Shown one piece after another: positions 1-6,668 of a stretch of 32,648 nt of DNA. Below the pieces are notes generated by a model. The model ran no database searches. It saw nothing but the letters and a program-made list of their open reading frames with translations, and was not told the DNA's origin. A program made the translations under genes and the position numbers. Positions within the stretch are counted from its first letter, which is position 1. Each line of letters starts with the position of its first letter. This stretch comes from Oscillospiraceae bacterium (GTDB taxonomy: Bacteria > Bacillota > Clostridia > Oscillospirales > Oscillospiraceae). The stretch is taken from positions 1-32,648 of the forward strand of contig CAJTEA010000027.1 of assembly GCA_910575265.1 (NCBI GenBank). Reading direction: 5' to 3'.

Positions 1-98
1 TCAAGCGTTTTCGCCGTATTTTTACCCGCTATGACAAGCTTGATGTTATCTTTTTGACTTTTGTCTATTTTGCACTTATTGTTGATGCCCTTATGTGA
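1..98 (+). pseudogene. IS5-family transposase, C-terminal end (cut by window edge)
   Basis: Frame 3 reads RRIFTRYDKLDVIFLTFVYF and continues to a TGA at 96-98. This is the conserved C-terminal tail of clostridial IS5-family DDE transposases. Only about 31 residues are visible because the window begins inside the gene, so the rest may be intact. The bases after the stop (about 98-106, GAACACTACC) probably form the terminal inverted repeat of the element. The neighbouring Rpn gene on the other strand ends inside this boundary, which suggests that this IS inserted into it. The family call is recognition of the tail motif; the exact IS end is inferred. Confidence 0.75.
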
Positions 99-101
99 AC
101 A

Positions 102-608
102 CTACCTAGCATTACCCTCCGTATAACGACTATTTAGAAAAAATACGTGAGAGCCATCCTCATAGGGAATATTTGTTCCTTTTAGAAAACTGATTCGTTC
201 ACCCACCGCTTTTCCAGTTTGAAAATAGTCAAAATCACAAACGAAAATTACATAACTCTCAGAAAGGCCTGTGTAGTCTGCTCCTTTTGTGAGTTGGTTG
301 CGATCAATAGCGCTCTGATAAAATCCGGCTCGTCTAGTAAATCCTTTTTTGCGGTCGACCTGCATTTCTACATTGAAGACCGTACCTTTTTCATCCTTCA
401 AATACACATCCAACCGTATGCCATGATACTCATAACTATCAGACAGATCCTTTTGCTGGTCAATAAATTTAATATGTTGGATCGTTATACCCAACAGTTC
501 CTCCAAAAACAACTTGCAAATTTCCGTTGATCGCATAACTTGACCAAACATGAAGTCGCTATGTAAAGGTAATTCACTTAGTGGAGTAATATTGTATCTT
601 GTAGGCAC
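102..608 (-). pseudogene. Rpn-family PD-(D/E)XK nuclease (recombination-promoting nuclease / putative transposase), 3'-truncated
   Basis: I choose the GTG at 608, which has GGAG eight bases upstream; the open frame reaches 890 but lacks a ribosome site there. The 168-residue product opens with the family's N-terminal signature (PLSELPLHSDFMFGQVMR) and carries a PD-(D/E)XK-like core: RLDVYLKDEKGTVFNVEMQ, where D and the E-x-Q are the probable metal ligands. The pattern SYVIFVCDFDYF then GSHVFFLNSRYTEGN follows, as in Rpn/PDDEXK_2 proteins. Full-length relatives are usually near 300 residues, so about 40% is missing. The reading frame stops at a TAG that lies at the presumed IS5 end. Rpn proteins promote RecA-independent recombination, and some act in defence. 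Activity of this truncated form is doubtful, although the catalytic part is retained. Confidence 0.8.
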
Positions 609-747
609 TAAAACCACTCCAATTCTCTTATTTTTATTAGTATTATAGCATAAAAAAATAAAGTTAGTCAATTTTTTGAGAAGAAATTTGCAACAATAAT
701 ATACGACCCACCCAACATAAAAAATTTGACAGTTTCTCAAATTCATG

Positions 748-776
748 TAGAAAGCTATGCCAAGTGGTGCTATAAT
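748..776 (+). promoter_or_regulatory. Extended -10 promoter facing the invertible segment
   Basis: A perfect extended -10 (TGc then TATAAT at 771-776) has a weak -35 (TAGAAA, 748-753) 17 bases upstream. The start site would fall near 783, inside the left inverted repeat (781-804). The promoter therefore lies outside the segment bounded by the repeats and points into it. In the orientation shown it transcribes the pentapeptide-repeat gene. Confidence 0.7.
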
Positions 777-780
777 ATAA

Positions 781-804
781 ATGGTAGATAATCTGCAATT
801 ATCG
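781..804 (+). repeat. Left inverted repeat of putative DNA inversion switch
   Basis: This 24-bp sequence recurs in opposite orientation at 4532-4555 with one mismatch (base 5, T versus C). The shared run is ATGG, one variable base, then AGATAATCTGCAATTATCG. It contains a perfect dyad, GATAAT-CTGCA-ATTATC (787-803), as expected of a tyrosine recombinase core site with two half-sites. It also encodes a ten-codon micro-ORF (MVDNLQLSTE) with no ribosome site, which I take as incidental. Confidence 0.7.
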
Positions 805-879
805 ACTGAATGATGTTGGATACGGCTTTGTCCTGTTAAAAGAAGAAGGGGCATAGCGCAAAAACAAGAGGTGTAATAC

Positions 880-2361
880 ATGGAATACATAAAGAGAGAT
901 CACTTGACACTTGTGCAAGAGCAGTTTCAAGGTAAAACATTCCAAAACATCACATTTGAACGCAGTGACATCGACAATTGCAAAATCGAAAACTGCCGAT
1001 TTTTAAACTGTAGTTTTGACCGATGTAGTATCACCTGTGTCCGCGCAAAGGACTGCGTATTTGAAGGATGCAAATTTCGAAACGCTGATATATTGAGTAA
1101 TGAGATGGCAAATTGCCGGTTTCAGGAATGCGATTTTTCTTTGGTAACCTTTTGTGATAATACTTCTTTTCAAGATCAGTTTGCTCAACCCAATTTTTTA
1201 AGCGCCAATATTAAGGGAAATGAGTTTCTGTTTTCCACCTTTGTGCATGCATCTTTCCGCGGCAGCATGATCAGCCTGAATATTTTCCGGCAGGCCACAA
1301 TAAAAGACAGTGAATTCGGAAATTGCACCGTAGATTATAATATTTCAGAATATTGCGTTTTCCAGCGTTCTTGGCTCAACATTGAAATACTGGGAACCTT
1401 TTTTGGGCTTCGTTCTGATGATATGCTGGAGTGCAGATTCTTGCTCCTCGGTGAAGAGATCGTAGAATCAGACTGCGAGGCGTTGTATAACAGCGCTCAG
1501 CGGCAATTTGAGCAAGAAGGCCGCTATATGGAGCAGTTCCTTTTGGATATAAACCGGTCTTTTGACGAATTGCTCCCGGCGACGGAACGCTTGTGCATCA
1601 ATTTGAAGCAAAGAATGTTCAGTGGGGATCATGTCCCCTCTGACCAACTGCAATTTCTTTTTCATGTGTACAAAGAACTCTACCGTCAGAAGCATCTGGG
1701 ATTTCTTGCTCTCTACCAATTGGAGCGAAGCATCCTGGAAATACTCGACGGCATTTCTCCAACAAATAAATGCTATGAAAAAGTCCTTCTCCTGTACAAC
1801 GACCTAGGTCTTCTTCACCGGTCGATGACAGCGGATTTGGCAGCGCTTGCAGAAGAACGTGCTCTGGAAGATAACAGTCCAATGATCGTACGCTTCAAAT
1901 TTGAAAAAAAACCGCAGATAGCTATGGACGAAATATTAGAGATCTGCTACTACTATGTATTTGACTGTGCGCCAGCTGTGCGTCCCGCCATTTTAGCAGA
2001 GCAGAGCGGTTCTTATGTTGTATTTTTGACTATGACCGTTCAAACATTTGTAGCTTTTCGCATTTGTACGTATTTGTTGTCTGGAAGCATAAAAGAGCTG
2101 GTCAAGATTCGTGCAAACACAACTCTCTTGGTTCAGAAAAAACTTCCTAAAAAGTATTTCCTGGAAGTGACCAAACCGGAATCGACAGTAACTGTCCCCC
2201 AAGCGACTGCGGCCTTGCTGACGAAGCTTATCAAAAAAGTGCTGCCGGAGCCCTTAAAAAATATGCCTCTTAGCGATATAAGCGAGGACAACCTGAAAGA
2301 AGTACAAGAGGTCTCCCAGAAAGACGTTCCAACAAAGCATCACGACCTTTCCGCTAAGTGA
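880..2361 (+). CDS. Pentapeptide-repeat protein with long helical C-terminal region
   Basis: The start ATG follows AGAGGTG at the usual distance. Residues about 15-150 are runs of A/C(D/N)LXX-like pentapeptides (for example NITFERSDIDNCKIENCRFL), which would fold as a right-handed quadrilateral beta-helix. Residues 150-493 match nothing I recognise. They are mostly helical, with a hydrophobic stretch near 390-415 (YVVFLTMTVQTFVAF) that may be one membrane-interacting segment. Pentapeptide proteins include DNA mimics and scaffolds, so no specific function can be given. It is the only gene of its strand in the putative invertible segment and is placed to be transcribed from the fixed promoter at 748-776 in this orientation. 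Its last 22 bases overlap the 3' end of the convergent aminotransferase gene. Confidence 0.8.
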   Translation: MEYIKRDHLTLVQEQFQGKTFQNITFERSDIDNCKIENCRFLNCSFDRCSITCVRAKDCVFEGCKFRNADILSNEMANCRFQECDFSLVTFCDNTSFQDQFAQPNFLSANIKGNEFLFSTFVHASFRGSMISLNIFRQATIKDSEFGNCTVDYNISEYCVFQRSWLNIEILGTFFGLRSDDMLECRFLLLGEEIVESDCEALYNSAQRQFEQEGRYMEQFLLDINRSFDELLPATERLCINLKQRMFSGDHVPSDQLQFLFHVYKELYRQKHLGFLALYQLERSILEILDGISPTNKCYEKVLLLYNDLGLLHRSMTADLAALAEERALEDNSPMIVRFKFEKKPQIAMDEILEICYYYVFDCAPAVRPAILAEQSGSYVVFLTMTVQTFVAFRICTYLLSGSIKELVKIRANTTLLVQKKLPKKYFLEVTKPESTVTVPQATAALLTKLIKKVLPEPLKNMPLSDISEDNLKEVQEVSQKDVPTKHHDLSAK

Positions 2362-3500
2362 GACAGTACACGCTCAAGAGCTCTGGGGAAACGGATCGGG
2401 TCAAAACGCGCAAGGTTGATTCGAAAGGAAAAACCACATAGATCAGGAAAATGAAAACGAGTCCCCGGGATAATGCTCGTACCAGTATTCGCCTGAAACG
2501 CACAAAAATCTGCAATTTCATTCAGATAGTCGGCTTTCAATTTTGGTATGCAGCACATCATCATATGTCCATCCGCACAACGATCCAGATCGGCCTCTCC
2601 AATTTTTGAAACGATGGTTTTTACCTGCTCCTGGATCGTTCGGTTTGCCTGCTGAATCGACGGCCGCAGAAGATCCGATTCCTGAGAAATAAAATAAGTC
2701 ATGGCCTGCACGGTCGAGCTTGTCAAACTCCCGCACACCACATCCGACCATTGCTCTATCACATTTTGCAGTTCGGCAGGATAGATAATGGCGGAAAATT
2801 TCAACCCATTGATCAGAAATTGCTTCATTGGATCATAGATGCCGATAAAGTGTGACTGGCCCCCGAATTTCCGTGAGAGCTCCCTTCCCTGTTGGCAAAA
2901 GCATTCGTCTGCGATGAGGTATTTGTCAGGCAACACATATCTGCTCAGAAACTTTTGATCGTCCTCATCCAAATAGACGCCAGTATTGTAAACTGGGTTG
3001 GTGATCCAGAGGACGTCTATTTCATTTATCACACGGAGGATTTCCTCCTGCGGCAGCCGGTATCCATTTTGCCTGCGCAACATGTGGAACTCTTTTAATT
3101 CAAAGCCCATTTGTCGACTGCTGTACAAAACGGAGAAATACGTTGGACTGATGACCAAGATGCGTTTGTACTTCAGTGCAGACAGAACCGCGATCATCAA
3201 GGTGATAGATGCCGTTCCTGAGTTTGTGATCGTGATCGGCATATCCTCCAAACCGGTTAGACGACGGCAACAGGATCTTAACAGCTGGGGATCCAGTTCG
3301 TACGAATAAATATAATCTATAGGGTTGGTATATTGCGGCAATTTGACTTTATTAAAAAGATATGTATTTCGATAATAATCAGAAGGATCCCAGGTCGAAA
3401 GGGAAAACGGTATATGGCCATAAATGCTTTTGTACTGCTTTTCAGCCGACTCGATCTCATCCAGCATCAACAGTTCTTGGATCATGCTCATGTCAGACAT
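2340..3500 (-). CDS. Fold-type I PLP-dependent aminotransferase (class I/II)
   Basis: The 386-residue protein shows the aminotransferase I/II landmarks in order: NSGTASITL near residue 93 (phosphate loop), NPVYNTG at 168-174 (the family NPxNPTG site), ADECF with Asp198 (pyridine-nitrogen ligand), MKQFLINGLK with Lys226 as the expected Schiff-base lysine, and a C-terminal RINLARF arginine for substrate carboxylate. The length is normal. The ATG at 3500 has AAAGGAG eight bases upstream and overlaps the end of the ATP-grasp gene by 13 bases, so the two are probably translationally coupled. The substrate cannot be read from sequence. Pairing with a D-Ala-D-Ala-ligase-like enzyme suggests that it makes or modifies an amino acid which the ligase then joins to another molecule. 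Confidence 0.85.
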   Translation of the reverse strand: MSDMSMIQELLMLDEIESAEKQYKSIYGHIPFSLSTWDPSDYYRNTYLFNKVKLPQYTNPIDYIYSYELDPQLLRSCCRRLTGLEDMPITITNSGTASITLMIAVLSALKYKRILVISPTYFSVLYSSRQMGFELKEFHMLRRQNGYRLPQEEILRVINEIDVLWITNPVYNTGVYLDEDDQKFLSRYVLPDKYLIADECFCQQGRELSRKFGGQSHFIGIYDPMKQFLINGLKFSAIIYPAELQNVIEQWSDVVCGSLTSSTVQAMTYFISQESDLLRPSIQQANRTIQEQVKTIVSKIGEADLDRCADGHMMMCCIPKLKADYLNEIADFCAFQANTGTSIIPGTRFHFPDLCGFSFRINLARFDPIRFPRALERVLSHLAERS

Positions 3501-4495
3501 CTGCCAGGCTCCTTTCTATAATGCAAATATGCTGATCGGACGATCTCGAGAATAATTTCTTCAAACGACCCTTCCCCGCCATACGAGATTGGATCAAAAG
3601 CTCCTTCATATCCTAAACTGGGGATACAGTTAGCCTCCAAAAAATAGACGTCTCCTGTCTCCGTAATGCGCAGATCAATACGGCACATATCCCGCAACTT
3701 AAGATGACGATATAGTCTTAAACAATCTTGTAGTGTGCGCTGTGTGAGCGGATCATCATGCGGGAAAGAGACGAGTTCCACCAGGTCATCCAGGTCAGTT
3801 TTCCATTTCCGGTCATAAAGGCGTAACGGGCTTCTATCAGGTGCTGTATACTGAACCAATGCTAATGCACGGGCAGAATGGCCTGTGCCAACGATAGGAA
3901 CGGCAGCTTCCATACCAGGTATATATTCCTGACATACAACTGAGCTTTCCTCTTCTGCCAGCGCAAGCCTTTTAGCCTCAGCCGTCAGTGTGGCAAGATC
4001 TTCTGCAATAGTAACGCCATAACTCATCGTACCATAGCGATATTTCAAGACTATAGGAAAAGGAAGCTGGCTTTTTATAGCTTTTTTCTGTATATCAAAA
4101 TCTGTGTCACAGGCAGTTACCTCAAATCCTTGTGGACACTTCAACCCAAGTCCACAGCAAATATTCTGAAACAGGATTTTGTCAGCGGTCAGTGTAAGGC
4201 CATAAGCATCACTTCCGATATACGCGATCCCGAGCAACTCCCACAACGAGTGTAGTAGTCCGGGACTGTTGCGCTCAAAACAGTTTTCGATTAGTGAAAA
4301 TACCAGCTCATCTGTTACGTCTCGTGTCTCTCTGCTGTCTAGATATGCTCTCACCGAATCCCATGTGGATACGGGGATATTGTTTTTCTCAAGGATATGT
4401 TTTATCTGCTGGAGATGTTGTTTATCGCTTCCATACAGTTCCATATGCCGCCGCCAGCGCACTTCCCTATCCTGCGAAACGATCGCTATTTGCAT
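3488..4495 (-). CDS. ATP-grasp ligase of the D-Ala-D-Ala ligase family
   Basis: I start at the ATG at 4495 because it has a strong GGGAGGGG site five bases upstream. The frame is open back to the ATG at 4555, inside the right inverted repeat, without a ribosome site. The 335-residue product follows the D-alanine ligase layout: an N-terminal pre-ATP-grasp domain (MQIAIVSQD), then VFSLIENCFERNSPG, YIGSDAYGLTLTADK, the ATP-binding lysine in FPIVLKYRYGTMSYGV, EYIPGMEAAVPIVG, and the Mg-binding RIDLRI plus EANCIPSLG end. It probably forms a peptide or amide bond through an acyl phosphate. It need not make D-Ala-D-Ala, because it sits in an accessory island with an aminotransferase. I see no promoter between the upstream hairpin and the gene in this orientation, so it may be silent here. 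Confidence 0.82.
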   Translation of the reverse strand: MQIAIVSQDREVRWRRHMELYGSDKQHLQQIKHILEKNNIPVSTWDSVRAYLDSRETRDVTDELVFSLIENCFERNSPGLLHSLWELLGIAYIGSDAYGLTLTADKILFQNICCGLGLKCPQGFEVTACDTDFDIQKKAIKSQLPFPIVLKYRYGTMSYGVTIAEDLATLTAEAKRLALAEEESSVVCQEYIPGMEAAVPIVGTGHSARALALVQYTAPDRSPLRLYDRKWKTDLDDLVELVSFPHDDPLTQRTLQDCLRLYRHLKLRDMCRIDLRITETGDVYFLEANCIPSLGYEGAFDPISYGGEGSFEEIILEIVRSAYLHYRKEPGRCLT

Positions 4496-4531
4496 ACTAT
4501 CCCCTCCCCAATCTACATCCATCTGCGCGAC

Positions 4532-4555
4532 CGATAATTGCAGATTATCTGCCAT
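4532..4555 (-). repeat. Right inverted repeat of putative DNA inversion switch
   Basis: This is the reverse complement of 781-804, 23 of 24 bases identical. Flanking bases outside and inside do not match beyond that length, so the repeat is discrete. It lies 36 bases upstream of the ligase start codon and carries the same internal dyad, GATAAT-CTGCA-ATTATC. Confidence 0.7.
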
Positions 4556-4564
4556 ACAGAGCAG

Positions 4565-4590
4565 CAGGCCGCCGGGTGATCGGCGGCCTG
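4565..4590 (-). terminator. GC-rich hairpin between recombinase and right repeat
   Basis: CAGGCCGCC (4565-4573) pairs perfectly with GGCGGCCTG (4582-4590) around an 8-base loop. It follows the recombinase stop codon on the minus strand but has no U-tract, so termination may be weak or factor-assisted. Its position would stop recombinase transcripts from reading into the ligase operon. Confidence 0.5.
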
Positions 4591-4595
4591 TGTGA

Positions 4596-5504
4596 TTAAA
4601 GCGAAAATGTCATTTTTCCTCTAGGGTGCTTTTCAGCCAGAAGCATGGTCTGTTGTGCTGTTGCGACATGCGTGTATATTTGTGTTGTAGAAATAGAACT
4701 ATGACCTAGTAAAGCCTGTATGTATCGGATATCCATCCCAGCTTCCAAAAGAGACGTTGCAAACGTGTGCCGGAACATATGGGGTGTAATGGGGTAATTT
4801 ACCCTAATCTGCTTCAAGTATTTTTGAATGATTCTTCGAACTGACTGAGGAGAAAGGGGATTTTTCCTTTTATTGAGCAAGATAAAGCCATGCGCTTGTA
4901 TTTCTTCCTGAAACTCACCAAAGTAAGTTTTTGCAAGTTGAACCAGCTCTGGCGTTGTGATTTGCAGCACACGTTCTTTGTTTCCTTTTCCACGTACTAG
5001 CAGGCAGAGTTTGTGATTCTCCAAAAGAAAGGTATCCTTGGTCAGTGCGCACAATTCCGACACGCGAAGGCCAGTGCTAAACAATAGCTCCAGCACCATG
5101 ATGTCCCGTAAGATATCTCGGCGGTTAGGGTCGTAGGCATCATACGCACCCTGCAACAGGCTTTGGACAATTTGGCCCGGGATAATTCTTGGAAGCTGCT
5201 TAGGGGATTGGATACGGATATGTAGCTTTTCAAACGGATTTTCTTTCAATACACCATTCAACATGAGTTCGTGGAAAAAAGCCCGAATGCTTGCAAGTTT
5301 CCGCTTTACAGAGCGAGGAGCAAAGTTCTGATTCAAGTGCTTGATGTACTCGCTTAAGATATCCCGGTCGGGCCACATATCGCCTGTAAACTCGGAAAAT
5401 TGCCTCAAGTCAATTCGATATGCCTTGAGGGTATTTGCTGCAAGCTTTCGTTCGTATTCGCCCACTTCAAGGTAGTCAGTAATAGCTTTAGACAATGATT
5501 TCAT
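4596..5504 (-). CDS. XerC/XerD-type tyrosine recombinase, candidate invertase
   Basis: The 302-residue protein has an N-terminal SAM-like core-binding domain (about 1-90) and a complete catalytic domain. All expected catalytic residues are visible: Arg147 (TGLRVSEL), Lys173 (RGKGNKER), His242 and Arg245 (HMFRHTFAT), His268 (LGHSS) and the nucleophile Tyr277 (IYTHV). The length is that of stand-alone Xer and invertase enzymes; there is no Arm-binding domain as in phage integrases. The ATG has GGAGGA six bases upstream. It sits 41 bases outside the right inverted repeat and is transcribed away from SIR2. The most economical role is inversion of the 805-4531 segment. It could instead be a passenger Xer-like enzyme. 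Confidence 0.88.
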   Translation of the reverse strand: MKSLSKAITDYLEVGEYERKLAANTLKAYRIDLRQFSEFTGDMWPDRDILSEYIKHLNQNFAPRSVKRKLASIRAFFHELMLNGVLKENPFEKLHIRIQSPKQLPRIIPGQIVQSLLQGAYDAYDPNRRDILRDIMVLELLFSTGLRVSELCALTKDTFLLENHKLCLLVRGKGNKERVLQITTPELVQLAKTYFGEFQEEIQAHGFILLNKRKNPLSPQSVRRIIQKYLKQIRVNYPITPHMFRHTFATSLLEAGMDIRYIQALLGHSSISTTQIYTHVATAQQTMLLAEKHPRGKMTFSL

Positions 5505-5537
5505 AAATTGTCCTCCATTTCTGCTTAGAATGTCTCT

Positions 5538-5566
5538 ATTATGGAGATTTTGTCATATATTGTCCA
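5538..5566 (-). promoter_or_regulatory. Promoter of the tyrosine recombinase
   Basis: On the minus strand, TGGACA (5561-5566) and CATAAT (5538-5543) are separated by 17 bases, each one base off consensus. It lies 34 bases upstream of the recombinase start codon and outside the putative invertible segment, so recombinase expression would not depend on orientation. Confidence 0.6.
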
Positions 5567-5603
5567 TTATTTGTTTGATAGTTTAAAATTATTGAAGAGC
5601 GGG

Positions 5604-5632
5604 TTGAGTTTGTCCTCAAAATAGCTTATACT
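5604..5632 (+). promoter_or_regulatory. Promoter of the SIR2-HerA operon
   Basis: TTGAGT (5604-5609) and TATACT (5627-5632) are spaced by 17 bases. Transcription would start near 5639, which rules out the in-frame ATG at 5637 and supports translation from 5673. Confidence 0.6.
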
Positions 5633-5672
5633 TTACATGTCGAAAGTTGTTCTTTTGAGGAGTTGTGAACAC

Positions 5673-6659
5673 ATGGAACGAGACGATATTTTTCGAGCTA
5701 TTCAAGTTGCAGTTGAAGATACACCTCTTTTGATGATTGGAAGCGGAAGCTCTGCACCGTATGGACTCCCAGGTATGCAGGAATTAGGGGAACATCTCTT
5801 AAAGCAGTTGGATTCCAAATACTCTGGTGAAAAATGTTGGAACACTTTCCGCGAAAATCTTCAGGCTGGCCAAGATTTGGAAAGTGCGCTTTCCGATATT
5901 ACATTTCCCTCTGATATACTCAATGATGTTAAATGGGAAACATGGTCATTGATTTCTTCGCGGGATTTTGATTTGTTTGGCCGTATCCTTTTTGGACATC
6001 AGGAGTTGGCGTTATCAAAATTGTTGAAGAAGCTTTATCAAGCCACTCCGCAGAAAATAGATATTATAACGACAAACTATGACCGGGTCGTCGAGTACGC
6101 TTGTGATTTAGCGCAGATACCAGTTGCAAATGGATTTTATGGCTGTTACCATAAACATTTTGACAAAGATTTTCCTTTGAAAAAAAGTGTAAATTTGGTC
6201 AAAGTACATGGTTCTTTGGATGTATTTTGTGATACCCACGATGTTGCTGTTTCAGTTCCAATGTTAAAAGATCGGGTACCAGGATTAATTCCTGAAATAA
6301 TTACGCCAGGTGCTTCAAAGTATGCGGCTGTTTTAACAGGTACTCCACGCCAACTTCTGAGTGCAGCAGACGAGCGGATAGGACAAGCCAGAAGCTTTTT
6401 ATGTATTGGGTATGGATTTAATGATGCTCAGATACAAGAAAATATTTTGACCAAAGCTCGGGTCGGTGTACCTGTTGTTGTATTAACAAAGGAAGTATCG
6501 GATCATGCGGCACATTTATTGGCAAATAACGCAAAAAACTACATCTCCATTCAAGAAGGCAAAAAGAAAAACACCACTGAAATTTGCATTAATAAAGAAA
6601 TTGAGATACTGGACGGGACATTTTGGACCATAGATGGTTTTATGGACATTATTTCTTAG
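5673..6659 (+). CDS. SIR2-domain NADase effector of a SIR2-HerA defence system
   Basis: I start at the ATG at 5673, which has GAGGAG ten bases upstream; the longer reading from 5637 begins at or before the predicted transcript start. The 328-residue protein carries SIR2 signatures: MIGSGSSAPYGLPG near residues 21-34 for NAD binding, TTNYD at 133-137, the catalytic-type histidine in VHGSLD (His179) and FLCIGYGFND late in the domain. SIR2 proteins encoded beside HerA ATPases form large complexes that hydrolyse NAD+ or cut DNA on phage infection and cause abortive infection. The stop is nine bases before the HerA start, so the pair is one operon. Family and pairing are clear; phage specificity cannot be inferred. 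Confidence 0.88.
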   Translation: MERDDIFRAIQVAVEDTPLLMIGSGSSAPYGLPGMQELGEHLLKQLDSKYSGEKCWNTFRENLQAGQDLESALSDITFPSDILNDVKWETWSLISSRDFDLFGRILFGHQELALSKLLKKLYQATPQKIDIITTNYDRVVEYACDLAQIPVANGFYGCYHKHFDKDFPLKKSVNLVKVHGSLDVFCDTHDVAVSVPMLKDRVPGLIPEIITPGASKYAAVLTGTPRQLLSAADERIGQARSFLCIGYGFNDAQIQENILTKARVGVPVVVLTKEVSDHAAHLLANNAKNYISIQEGKKKNTTEICINKEIEILDGTFWTIDGFMDIIS

Positions 6660-6668
6660 GAGGTCTCT

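Larger units (their letters stand above)
805..4531. other. Putative invertible segment (about 3.7 kb)
   Basis: This is the interval between the two inverted repeats. It holds a plus-strand pentapeptide-repeat gene and a minus-strand ATP-grasp ligase / aminotransferase pair whose 3' ends overlap. Each transcription unit begins at one of the repeats, so whichever unit lies beside the left repeat is joined to the fixed promoter at 748-776. Inversion is inferred from the architecture; only one orientation is present in this sequence. Confidence 0.6.

Noticed and set aside
781-813. Ten-codon frame MVDNLQLSTE as a peptide precursor
   Set aside because: No ribosome site and located at the transcript start; better explained as part of the recombination repeat.
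4269-4599. Plus-strand frames opposite the ligase start
   Set aside because: They run through the inverted repeat and hairpin with no start signals; shadows of the ligase gene.
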